Of a stretch of DNA of 64,000 nt, positions 1 to 7,856 are shown one piece after another. How positions within the stretch are numbered: the first letter of the stretch is position 1; every line of letters begins with the position of its first letter. Position numbers and translations under genes: made by a program. Where the stretch lies: positions 62,001-126,000 of the forward strand of contig NZ_FOPH01000004.1 of assembly GCF_900113415.1 (NCBI RefSeq), in the 5' to 3' direction. This stretch comes from Oribacterium sp. WCC10 (lineage in GTDB: Bacteria > Bacillota > Clostridia > Lachnospirales > Lachnospiraceae). The notes beneath the pieces are model-generated. The model ran no database searches. It was not told the DNA's origin and saw only the letters and a program-made list of their open reading frames with translations.

Positions 1-398
1 TTGCCCGATTCCGTCATAAGATAGAACTCTCCATCCGGCATCAGTCCGCTGTGAAAATGTCCGTTCCGTGTATATGATATGGAATCATCTCCCGGATCCT
101 GTACCATGAAGAATGTATTATTATCGAGAAGCGCAAGATCCGAAGTCACATTAGTGACATTTAAACTTGATACATTGAAATTGGTATTGGTCTGATGAAC
201 CACCGCTCCCGCACCTGCCTGAAGTTCTGTGACCGCTTCTCTTGAATCATTGAGATTGTAATTGATCAGTTCTCTGAAAGGTGCACTTTTAGCCTTAAAA
301 CCTGTTGTATTGATATTTGCGAGATTGTTTGAGGTCACAGAAAGTCTTTTTGTAAAATTATCTGCGCCTACCGCACCGGTCCAAAATGACATCTCCAT
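1..398 (-). CDS. flgG: Flagellar rod/hook-basal body protein, FlgG-like (C-terminus cut by window edge)
   Basis: The reading frame opens with MEMSFWTGAVGADNFTKRLS and contains SNNLANINTTGFKAK, the N-terminal rod-protein signature shared by FlgB, FlgC, FlgF, FlgG and FlgE. These proteins build the cell-proximal and distal rod of the flagellar basal body after export by the type III apparatus. The start is the ATG at 398, which has GGAGG seven bases upstream. It lies just downstream of another FlgF/G-type gene, the usual paired arrangement (flgF-flgG, or flhO-flhP in Bacillus). Only about 132 residues are in the window, so FlgF and FlgG cannot be told apart with certainty. Confidence 0.8.
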   Translation of the reverse strand, partial: MEMSFWTGAVGADNFTKRLSVTSNNLANINTTGFKAKSAPFRELINYNLNDSREAVTELQAGAGAVVHQTNTNFNVSSLNVTNVTSDLALLDNNTFFMVQDPGDDSISYTRNGHFHSGLMPDGEFYLMTESG

Positions 399-430
399 AG
401 TCTTTCCTCCTTATGTCATAATTGAATCAA

Positions 431-1267
431 CTACAATCTGCCTACATCGGATGAAGCCTTAGCCATAACCGAGTCATACATCTTGAGCATCTGTGCAGCT
501 CCCTGAAGAGCCCTCTGTGAAGAGATCATGATGGACATTTCGTCTACCATATCCACATTGGCCTTTTCAAGCATGGTCCACATAAGCTGGGTTCCATCAG
601 CTCCATTCACTACTGTAGCCGCCTGATTGGTACTGTATAGACCGTTATCCTCCTTATGAAGCTGTGTAAGATCCTGAAAATCCACAAGTTTTATCTGTCC
701 GTAGGATGTAACCTGATTTTCAGTTCCGTTTGCCGCATTATTCTGTTCTGTTCCATCTGCTTTGCCTGTTTTTTCTGCGGCAGCAGTACTATCAACAATA
801 ATATTTCCTGCTTTATCTACATAGAAATTCTCTGTAGGTATCCTGATGGGCTGATCGTCCGCACCAAGCACACGTCCCAGACCGTTAAGTTCAAGATATC
901 CCTCCTGATCAACAGAGAACGATCCGTCTCTTGTATACCTGACTCCACCCTCGGTCTGGATAGAGAACCATCCGTTTCCTCCTATAGCAAAGTCATATAT
1001 ATCATCTGTCTGCTCAAAGGCTCCCTGTTCATAATTTGTGTAAGTCTGATCCGCAGCAACAATCTTCGAAGTGGTTGCCAGATCCGTCGGATTGTCCTTG
1101 TTATACTTTCCTGTTCGGATGAGCATTTCCTCCTGAAACGTGGTTGCAGTCATAGTATCTTTTTTATAACCTGCCGTCTGTATATTCACCATATTGTTAC
1201 TGATCACATTCAGTCTTCGCTGCTGCGTCAGCATACCGGATGTCAGATTGTAAAATCCCTGATACAT
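431..1267 (-). CDS. flgF: Flagellar basal-body rod protein, FlgF/FlgG family
   Basis: A 278-residue rod protein. The N-terminus (MYQGFYNLTSGMLTQQRRLN, then VISNNMVNIQTAGYKKD) is the flagellar rod signature. The C-terminus has the conserved amphipathic segment ending QRALQGAAQMLKMYDSVMAK, which packs with the N-terminal helix in the rod coiled coil. The centre (FAIGGNGWFSIQTEGGVRYT) matches the FlgF/FlgG beta domain. A low-complexity insert rich in N, G and T sits around residues 165-185. The start is the ATG at 1267, preceded by AGGAGC; an upstream in-frame extension lacks a ribosome site. It follows the sigma factor gene and precedes a second rod gene. The choice of flgF over flgG rests on order only. 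Confidence 0.85.
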   Translation of the reverse strand: MYQGFYNLTSGMLTQQRRLNVISNNMVNIQTAGYKKDTMTATTFQEEMLIRTGKYNKDNPTDLATTSKIVAADQTYTNYEQGAFEQTDDIYDFAIGGNGWFSIQTEGGVRYTRDGSFSVDQEGYLELNGLGRVLGADDQPIRIPTENFYVDKAGNIIVDSTAAAEKTGKADGTEQNNAANGTENQVTSYGQIKLVDFQDLTQLHKEDNGLYSTNQAATVVNGADGTQLMWTMLEKANVDMVDEMSIMISSQRALQGAAQMLKMYDSVMAKASSDVGRL

Positions 1268-1347
1268 TTTCGCTCCTGTCCGGGTCCTACCCTTTAAAGT
1301 CCGCACTTAATTTTTTAAATAACGGATGTAAAAAAATATCCTCGGAG

Positions 1348-2133
1348 TCATGACAGCTTTGCCATATAGTTCTTCAATTTCTCGATTGCAATAGAGTGCA
1401 GCTGAGACACTCTCGGCTGACTTATATTCATGACTTCCGCAATCTGGTTCATATTTAATTCGTCAACATAATAGAGAGATATAACCTTTTTTTCACTATC
1501 TTTCAGTGAATCGATGGCTCTCGCCAATGTTGCAACTGTTTCGCCCTGCAAGAAACTACCCTCCGGTTGTGTATTGACATCATCAGATGCCACCTGAAAC
1601 AAAGTCTCATCATTATCATCATAGGTCATGTCCAGTGAAAGGACATTGACCATGGTTCGCATACGATCAACCTTTTTGATCTTCTTAACGTCCATCTTGT
1701 AATACTTTGAGATCTCTTCATCACTTGGTAAATGTCCAAGTTTTCTCTGAAGTTCATCTCTCGCATCTTCGATGTTCTTTCGATCTCTGTGATAGTTACG
1801 AGGCATCCAGTCATTCTTGCGTATAAGGTCTATGACCATACCTCTGATACGTCTGGATATAAATGTCTCAAACTTGTTATCCTTCTCGATGTCATAGCGA
1901 TCGATGGCTTTCATTATCTCGATGACGCCTTCATTGATGATATCCTCCGGCTGCATCGTATCGCTGTAAACATCTCTCATCTGATAGGCTACACTCTTGA
2001 CTATGTAAATGTAGCGCATCGTCAGTTCCTGCTTTATACGATTGTCCTGATTCTGCTTATAAAGTAAAAACAGTTCTTCATTACTCCTCGTTTCGAGGTC
2101 TTCAATCGTTTCCCTGAATAATGTGTCCATCAT
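1348..2133 (-). CDS. fliA: RNA polymerase sigma factor for flagellar operon (sigma-28/SigD, FliA/WhiG family)
   Basis: A 261-residue sigma-70-family protein. Region 2 covers about residues 25-105 (QPEDIINEGVIEIMKAIDRY, FETFISRRIRGMVIDLIRKN). Region 3 follows (HLPSDEEISKYYKMDVKK). Region 4 is at the end, with a helix-turn-helix (LNMNQIAEVMNISQPRVSQL). It directs RNA polymerase to late flagellar and chemotaxis promoters. The start at 2133 has AGGGG eight bases upstream. It is encoded at the end of the flagellar operon just after flhA, which would couple sigma-28 synthesis to hook-basal-body expression. No flgM anti-sigma gene is seen in the window. Two candidate sigma-28 promoters (23382-23408 and 25249-25275) would be its targets. 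Confidence 0.95.
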   Translation of the reverse strand: MMDTLFRETIEDLETRSNEELFLLYKQNQDNRIKQELTMRYIYIVKSVAYQMRDVYSDTMQPEDIINEGVIEIMKAIDRYDIEKDNKFETFISRRIRGMVIDLIRKNDWMPRNYHRDRKNIEDARDELQRKLGHLPSDEEISKYYKMDVKKIKKVDRMRTMVNVLSLDMTYDDNDETLFQVASDDVNTQPEGSFLQGETVATLARAIDSLKDSEKKVISLYYVDELNMNQIAEVMNISQPRVSQLHSIAIEKLKNYMAKLS

Positions 2134-2233
2134 AAACTCATCCCCTCTAACTATTCAAACTAAATCCCTAATCCCGTTCACGTATTGTTGACAGATTTAC
2201 ATCTGCACACCCCCAGTGTGCTTTATATTGATA

Positions 2234-4396
2234 CTACTCCTCCAGCTTCAGACTCCCTATAGCCTGAATCTGAACATTATTTGCGACTTCATTGAATGAA
2301 AGTACTCTGACCTGAGGGTAAAACTGCTCTATCAAATGATAGAAATGTGCTCTCATTACCTCTGAGGTCAATATAACAGGAGTCTGAGACAGATCCTTGA
2401 ATTTCTTCATCTCCTCAGATACCTGTCTTACCAGGCTCTGAAGTACTTCAGGACTGAGTGCAAGATAGTATCCGCTCTCTCCCTTTGAAAGAGAACTTAC
2501 CATCGAACGTTCCAGATCCGCATCAAGCGTGACAACCTTCATATTGCCATCTTCACAGTACATTCTGGTGATGGTACGCTTAAGCGATATTCTGACCTGT
2601 TCAACAAGGGAATCAATATCTTTGACAGGTAAACCCGTTTCTGTTATCACATCCACCATAGTTTCAACTATGGTTTCAAGATCCTTTATGGATACTCCCT
2701 CTTTCAGAAGCATCGTAAGAACCTTCTGTAACAGATTGTAGGAAACCAGTGTCGGAAATGCCTCACTCACTAATTCCGGCGCTGTTTTCTTCAGATTCTC
2801 AACCAGTCTGAATATCTCCTGCCTTGTGATAAGTTCAAAGCTGTGCTGCTTTATAACTTCGCTCATATGTGATACAAGCACCGACAGCGGATCGATAACC
2901 GTATATCCGTACATCTCCGCTCTCTCACGCTGTTCAGGCTTGATCCACTTACTTGGTATACCGTATGCCGGCTCTATGGTCTCGATACCATCAATCTCAC
3001 GTTCAACATGTTCCGGTTCCAGAGCCAGATAGAAGTCGGTGAGTATCTCTCCTACGGCAACAGCCTCTCCCTTTATCTTTATGGTATATTCATTTGTCCC
3101 GAGCTTGGCACTGTCACGTAGTCTGACCGACGGAATGACATAACCCATATCCTGAGCATATTGCCTTCGGAAAACGACTATACGGCTTATAAGTCTTCCG
3201 CCAACCGACTCATCGGCCAACGATATAAGGCTATAGCCAAAGTCGATCTCGATAGGTTCAACCTGCAAAAGATGGTAGACATTGTTGACATCCTTGAAGA
3301 ATTCTTCCTGGGTTTGTGCCGGTGCCTTTTCAGTTGTCTGTTCCTGTTCCTCAGCTGCAGGCTCTTCAGCTCCGATATTTCCGATTCTCTGTCTTGCACC
3401 CTGACTGGCTGCCCTGTAAGCCTCCGCCCTGACTGCTTCAGGTGCCTCTGCTATCATTCGCTGCATATAGAATCCGGCTGCCATAAATCCGAATCCGATA
3501 AGCAGAATCTGAAATATCGGCATGCCCGGCAATATGCAAAGAACACAAATAACACCGCCTGCAATCATAAATGATCTTGGCTGTGCCAGAAACTCCTTCG
3601 ATATGTCCTCGTTAAGTGATCCCTCTGCTACGGCACGGGTAACTATCATGCCGGTTGCTGTAGAAATAAGAAGTGATGGGATTTGTCCCACAAGACCATC
3701 ACCAACGGTTGCAATAGTGTATGTGTTTAAAACGGTACCGATGTCCTGTCCGGACTGAATGATACCTATGACACTACCTCCTATCAGATTGATAGCGGTA
3801 GTTATCAGTGACATGACGCCGTCACCTTTTACAATTTTCGTAGCACCATCCATGGAGCCGTAAAAATCGGACTCTCTTTGAACATTCATCCTTCGACGCG
3901 CAGCTTCCTGCTCGTCGATGAGACCCGCATTAAGATCCGAGTCTATGGCCATCTGCTTTCCCGGCATAGCATCGAGGTTGAATCTTGCTGAAACCTCTGC
4001 TACACGTTCAGCACCCTTCGTGATGACCGTGAAGTTCATGAGAACAATGACGATATAGATTACAAGACCGACAACAACATTTCCCTGAAGAACGAAGTCA
4101 CCGAATGATGCGATAACCTGTCCAGAGGAACCGCCATTGGACAGGATGTTTCTTGTGGTCGAAACATTGATACCAAGACGGAAGAGTGTAGTTAACAGAA
4201 GCAATGACGGATAAATCGAAAATTCCAACGGACTGTGGATCGTCATAGTGATAACCAGGATCATCATGGATATAGCCATATTAAGGACTATACACAAGTC
4301 CGCCATGAAAGGCGGCAACGGAATGATCAGGAGCAATATGATAACCAGTGCCATAACAACTATGGAATTATCTGCGATAAATTTCGTCCATTTCAT
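2234..4396 (-). CDS. flhA: Flagellar type III export apparatus protein FlhA
   Basis: A 720-residue membrane protein with about eight hydrophobic segments in the first 330 residues and a soluble C-terminal domain. The N-terminus (LLIIPLPPFMADLCIVLNMA) and the FHIPEP-type signature (LLTTLFRLGINVSTTRNIL) are diagnostic. FlhA forms the nonameric export gate and docks chaperone-substrate complexes on its cytoplasmic domain. The C-terminal domain (about 370-720) contains TVIDPLSVLVSHMSEVIKQH, typical of the family. It follows flhB with a 210-base AT-rich gap holding a candidate promoter. No strong ribosome site is visible before ATG 4396, but the N-terminal alignment supports this start. flhF and flhG, often next in Clostridia, are absent; fliA follows directly. 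Confidence 0.97.
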   Translation of the reverse strand: MKWTKFIADNSIVVMALVIILLLIIPLPPFMADLCIVLNMAISMMILVITMTIHSPLEFSIYPSLLLLTTLFRLGINVSTTRNILSNGGSSGQVIASFGDFVLQGNVVVGLVIYIVIVLMNFTVITKGAERVAEVSARFNLDAMPGKQMAIDSDLNAGLIDEQEAARRRMNVQRESDFYGSMDGATKIVKGDGVMSLITTAINLIGGSVIGIIQSGQDIGTVLNTYTIATVGDGLVGQIPSLLISTATGMIVTRAVAEGSLNEDISKEFLAQPRSFMIAGGVICVLCILPGMPIFQILLIGFGFMAAGFYMQRMIAEAPEAVRAEAYRAASQGARQRIGNIGAEEPAAEEQEQTTEKAPAQTQEEFFKDVNNVYHLLQVEPIEIDFGYSLISLADESVGGRLISRIVVFRRQYAQDMGYVIPSVRLRDSAKLGTNEYTIKIKGEAVAVGEILTDFYLALEPEHVEREIDGIETIEPAYGIPSKWIKPEQRERAEMYGYTVIDPLSVLVSHMSEVIKQHSFELITRQEIFRLVENLKKTAPELVSEAFPTLVSYNLLQKVLTMLLKEGVSIKDLETIVETMVDVITETGLPVKDIDSLVEQVRISLKRTITRMYCEDGNMKVVTLDADLERSMVSSLSKGESGYYLALSPEVLQSLVRQVSEEMKKFKDLSQTPVILTSEVMRAHFYHLIEQFYPQVRVLSFNEVANNVQIQAIGSLKLEE

Positions 4397-4465
4397 AGTC
4401 TGTGATCTGTTTTCTTTTCTCTTATTCTATTCTCTATACCTTACGAACATTCTAGATATAGGTTT

Positions 4466-4494
4466 ATTATAATGTTTTTTTAAAAGATTGTCTC
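4466..4494 (-). promoter_or_regulatory. Candidate internal sigma-A promoter for flhA-fliA
   Basis: On the minus strand, GAGACA, 17 bases, then TATAAT lies in the 210-base gap between flhB and flhA. The -10 box is perfect and the -35 box matches 4 of 6. The predicted start is about 60 bases upstream of flhA. This would give flhA, fliA and the rod genes a separate supply of transcript. It rests on sequence match only. Confidence 0.45.
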
Positions 4495-4606
4495 GAAAAA
4501 ATTATATTTTCCATTAATTTTTTTAGATTTTTCTTTAAAACGATTCATATTCTGCACATTTTTAACCCTTCCGCTCATTTGATTTTTGTAAATCCTGCAC
4601 ACCCGG

Positions 4607-5674
4607 CTATGCAGGTAGCTCACCGTGCTTCTGACGATAGATATATACAAGAATCTCTGCAACCGCACTGTAGTAGTCAACCGGTATCTCCTGCCCTATC
4701 TCGCATGATGCATAAAGGGCTCTTGCCAGTGGTTTGTTTTCTATCCATGGGACATCATTCTTTTCTCCGGTCTCAACTATCTTAAGCGCCATTAGATCAA
4801 GACCTTTTGCAACAACGTATGGTGCCCCTCTCCTGTCAGGGTCATACTTTAACGCAACAGCCACATGTGTCGGGTTACGGACGATAACATCCGCCTGAGG
4901 GACTTCCTGCATCATTCGTCGATTGGTCATCTCTCTGTGCTTCTGTTTCATTTTGTTCTTGACCTCAGGGTTACCGTCGATCATCTTTGACTCGTCCTTT
5001 ACTTCCTGCTTGGTCATCATGAGATCCTTATGATACTTGTATCTCTGATACAGATAGTCCAGAAATGCTATTACGGAAAACGCAAGCGCAACCCTGAGTA
5101 TCAGATCCCATATGAAGCTGAGCAACAGAAGTGTTGCATTGAAAGGCGCCATATTCAGCATTCTCGCAATAGGCAGAAGCTTGTCCTTTATAATGAATAT
5201 CAGAAGAACTATAAGAATGGATATTTTAAGCATGTTCTTCAAAACTTCCACTGAGTTGCTCAGTGAAAAAACCTTCTTTATTCCGGATAAAGGATTCAAC
5301 TTGCTGAATTTCACCTTCGTCGCTTTTTTTGAATAGTTGAACTTTGTCTGTACCCCATGAGAAAGGATAGCAAGGATAACAGCTACAAGCAGTATAGGGA
5401 GTGAACATACCAGTGCATACAGTATAAAACGATAGAACAATGGTCCCGCTATGGGATTATATTCACTGTGAGCTATACAATCCAATATGTACCTGAGCAT
5501 ACTTATGATGTATCTGTAAATGGTAGGAATCATAATACGAACCATCACAAATACTCCAAGCAGCATAACCACTGTGGCTACATCTTTGCTCTGACAGACA
5601 TTTCCTTCCTTTCTTGCCTCGCTGATCTTATGCGCGGTAGGCTCCTCGGTTTTATCAGCGCCATCATCACCCAT
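4607..5674 (-). CDS. flhB: Flagellar type III export apparatus protein FlhB
   Basis: A 355-residue protein with an N-terminal KTEEPTAHKISEARKEGNV motif, four hydrophobic segments in residues 30-215, and a cytoplasmic domain holding the autocleavage motif NPTH at about residues 267-270. Self-cleavage between N and P switches export from rod-hook to filament substrates. The start is the ATG at 5674, with AAAGGAG seven bases upstream. An upstream in-frame TTG at 5680 would leave only one base after the ribosome site and is rejected. It lies downstream of fliR in the standard order. An imperfect CCTGCA/TGCAGG stem-loop overlaps the end of the gene near 4593-4614. Confidence 0.97.
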   Translation of the reverse strand: MGDDGADKTEEPTAHKISEARKEGNVCQSKDVATVVMLLGVFVMVRIMIPTIYRYIISMLRYILDCIAHSEYNPIAGPLFYRFILYALVCSLPILLVAVILAILSHGVQTKFNYSKKATKVKFSKLNPLSGIKKVFSLSNSVEVLKNMLKISILIVLLIFIIKDKLLPIARMLNMAPFNATLLLLSFIWDLILRVALAFSVIAFLDYLYQRYKYHKDLMMTKQEVKDESKMIDGNPEVKNKMKQKHREMTNRRMMQEVPQADVIVRNPTHVAVALKYDPDRRGAPYVVAKGLDLMALKIVETGEKNDVPWIENKPLARALYASCEIGQEIPVDYYSAVAEILVYIYRQKHGELPA

Positions 5675-5809
5675 ATGCAAACTCCTTTATAAACGTATGC
5701 TTTTTGTCATCTGTTACTGATACACAAATGCCAATTAAAATGACTCCATATTAGATGAACTAAAATATTTCTGCCTGTTATCATCTGTCCTTTAAGAACT
5801 TAAGGTGTA

Positions 5810-6565
5810 TCATCCTGCAAGTATCAGCAAAATATCATCAAGATGCGAGTACATCTGTTCCAAAATGTTAATAAGCATTTCTGACATTGGTGTATAAAGC
5901 ACCAAAAGCATAACCATACCAACTATGATCTTCAGTTGAAAATTTACTGAAAAGATATTAAGCTGCGGAATAACTCTCATAAGAACACCAAGCGCAATCT
6001 CTGCCAAAAGCTCTATGGCAATCAGTGGTAATGCAAAAGTCAATCCTAAAACAATACATCCATTAAACAAATCGATCATGAACAAGGATAGATTTGCATC
6101 AATATGCACCTGTCCAAAAGGGATAAGTCTGATGGAATCATAAATTATACCCAGATATCTCAGATGACCATTGGTTGTAAAAAACAAAAAGCTCATCATT
6201 ATCGCAAAAAGATTGGCATTGGGCGTAATTTGCTGATTTGATGCAGGGTCATACATCTGTGCCATGTTAAGACCCATCATAAAATCAATGACGGTACCGC
6301 CGAAGCGGACTACCGCCAATGTTAGTTCCATACCAAACCCGATGCATGCACCGACTCCCAATTCTTTGATAAGCATAAATGCATATTCAAGCAATGTCTC
6401 CGGCTCAGCCATAAGCATCCCGTCAGTCCACACATAGATCATGAGAGAAATCATGAAAACAAACATTCCCTTGACGGTTCCCGGAAATTCGGATCTTGAT
6501 AATACTGAATTTAATTCTATCACTCCCGTTACACGCATAACGATGAAGCTAAATAAAATCAACAT
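5810..6565 (-). CDS. fliR: Flagellar type III export apparatus protein FliR
   Basis: A 251-residue membrane protein with the FliR/FlhR/SpaR family layout. There are about six hydrophobic segments, a cytoplasmic loop with GLNMAQMYDPASNQQIT near the middle, and the segment LPLIAIELLAEIALGVLMRV toward the end. FliR joins FliP and FliQ in the helical export-gate core at the base of the rod. The ATG at 6565 has GGAGG five bases upstream; the in-frame TTG at 6583 lies ahead of that ribosome site and is rejected. It starts two bases from the end of fliQ, suggesting translational coupling. Confidence 0.95.
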   Translation of the reverse strand: MLILFSFIVMRVTGVIELNSVLSRSEFPGTVKGMFVFMISLMIYVWTDGMLMAEPETLLEYAFMLIKELGVGACIGFGMELTLAVVRFGGTVIDFMMGLNMAQMYDPASNQQITPNANLFAIMMSFLFFTTNGHLRYLGIIYDSIRLIPFGQVHIDANLSLFMIDLFNGCIVLGLTFALPLIAIELLAEIALGVLMRVIPQLNIFSVNFQLKIIVGMVMLLVLYTPMSEMLINILEQMYSHLDDILLILAG

Positions 6566-6566
6566 T

Positions 6567-6833
6567 TCAGCCTCCGGATGCAATCAAAGCAAAAACCTGT
6601 ATTGTAAAATCATGTATCTTCTGAAGAATGGTACTTCCAAGCAATGCAAGCACTATCAATATGGATAAAAGCTTAGGAACAAATGTCAGTGTCTGCTCAT
6701 TTATGGACGTGGCTGCACTGAATATCGCAAGGAAAATTCCTACTATCATACTTATAAGCAGCAGCGGCAATGCAATCTCCAAAGCGGTCTGGAATGTCTG
6801 TCTCAGCATATCAAGTGCAAGTTCAGTAGTCAT
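6567..6833 (-). CDS. fliQ: Flagellar type III export apparatus protein FliQ
   Basis: An 88-residue protein with two hydrophobic hairpin segments, the usual FliQ length. The family motif FQTALEIALPLLLISMIVG is followed by the charged turn SINEQTLTFVPKLL, conserved across flagellar and injectisome homologues. FliQ packs around FliP in the export gate. ATG 6833 has AGGAG eight bases upstream. It lies between fliP and fliR, the standard order. Confidence 0.95.
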   Translation of the reverse strand: MTTELALDMLRQTFQTALEIALPLLLISMIVGIFLAIFSAATSINEQTLTFVPKLLSILIVLALLGSTILQKIHDFTIQVFALIASGG

Positions 6834-6842
6834 GTCATTCTC

Positions 6843-7502
6843 CTATCGGAAACTGTTAATAATCGTAGAAAACATAAGTTCCCAACCGTTAACAGTAATA
6901 AACACAAGCAGTTTAAACGGCATGGATACCATCGTAGGCGGCAGCATAACCATACCCATGGCCATAAGTGTCGTTGATACAACGATATCTATGAGAAGAA
7001 ACGGAAGATAAATGAGAAATCCTGCAGTAAAGCCTCTCTTAAGCTCTGATGTCATAAAAGCCGGCGTTATAACCGTCAGAGGATAATCTCTTACATCATC
7101 CTGCTCTGCAATCTGAGACATCTCAACAAATGTGTCCAAAGTCTCCTTTTCAGTATTTCTGAGCATAAACTCCTTGGCAGGACCTGCCATCCTTTTGATG
7201 CATTCCTCCTGAGTTATACGTCCTGCACGATAGGGCTGATAAGCAACCTCATTTATCTCTGCTATCGTTGGACTCATGATAAATAATGTGAGAAATAATG
7301 CCATTCCGGCCATGACCATATTGGGTGGCGTATTCTGCACACCCATCGCATTACGCGTAAAAGACAGGATAATAATTGTTCGAGTGAACGAAGTCATCAT
7401 GACTACGATGGATGGCACCATTGCTACCATCGTCAGCATGAATATCAAATCCAATGTCGGCACATTACCGCCATTTAATCCGGTCAGTAAATCCCCCATC
7501 AT
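6843..7502 (-). CDS. fliP: Flagellar type III export apparatus protein FliP
   Basis: A 219-residue protein matching short Firmicutes FliP, without the long cleavable signal seen in Proteobacteria. Conserved segments are MMTSFTRTIIILSFTRNAMG, the PPNMVMAGMALFLTLFIM helix, and the C-terminal LPFLLIDIVVSTTLMAMGM and MLPPTMVSMPFKLLVF. Five FliP subunits form the core of the export gate. The start ATG at 7502 overlaps the fliO stop in an ATGA junction, showing tight coupling. A second ATG follows immediately. Confidence 0.96.
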   Translation of the reverse strand: MMGDLLTGLNGGNVPTLDLIFMLTMVAMVPSIVVMMTSFTRTIIILSFTRNAMGVQNTPPNMVMAGMALFLTLFIMSPTIAEINEVAYQPYRAGRITQEECIKRMAGPAKEFMLRNTEKETLDTFVEMSQIAEQDDVRDYPLTVITPAFMTSELKRGFTAGFLIYLPFLLIDIVVSTTLMAMGMVMLPPTMVSMPFKLLVFITVNGWELMFSTIINSFR

Positions 7503-7852
7503 TTACTGCTTTCCTTTCCGTCTCTGAACTGCTTCCAATACCTGTTCAGACACTGAGAAAAATCGCTTTGAAGCGGAGTCCCCAAACTCCTTTCCAGCGA
7601 ATAATCGCCATCGAGCTCCTTGAGGATAGAAACCCCTTGAGAAGAGGAGCTCATAAGATAGAACTTAGAGTCTACCTTAACGATCAGAAGCAGACGATCC
7701 TGTCCGACTGCCAGCTGATCTATGACTTCCATATATCTCGCAGTACTGCTGCGATGCCAGGTCTTTCCCAGATATCTGCTGCTGGCATACGCCAACAGCA
7801 GAATGAGTATAAAGACAAGAAATCCGGATAAAAGTGAAATCGTGCTATGCAT
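7499..7852 (-). CDS. fliO: Flagellar biosynthesis protein FliO (FliO/FliZ family)
   Basis: A 117-residue protein with one N-terminal membrane helix (SGFLVFILILLLAYASSRYL) followed by a small soluble domain containing MEVIDQLAVGQDRLLLIVKV, typical of FliO. FliO is a membrane chaperone that assists assembly of the FliP ring. The start ATG 7852 lies four bases beyond the fliY stop and the end overlaps fliP. The assignment rests on the single helix, the VGQDRxLLIVKV motif and the position between fliY and fliP. Confidence 0.88.
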   Translation of the reverse strand: MHSTISLLSGFLVFILILLLAYASSRYLGKTWHRSSTARYMEVIDQLAVGQDRLLLIVKVDSKFYLMSSSSQGVSILKELDGDYSLERSLGTPLQSDFSQCLNRYWKQFRDGKESSK

Positions 7853-7856
7853 ATCA

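Noticed and set aside
656-1297. Plus-strand frame of 213 codons over the rod gene
   Set aside because: Antisense shadow of the FlgF/G gene; Cys/Ile/Ser-rich nonsense without ribosome site.
5675-5680. Upstream TTG start for flhB (and a similar TTG for fliR at 6583)
   Set aside because: The TTG codons overlap or precede the ribosome site, whereas the ATGs at 5674 and 6565 have proper spacing.
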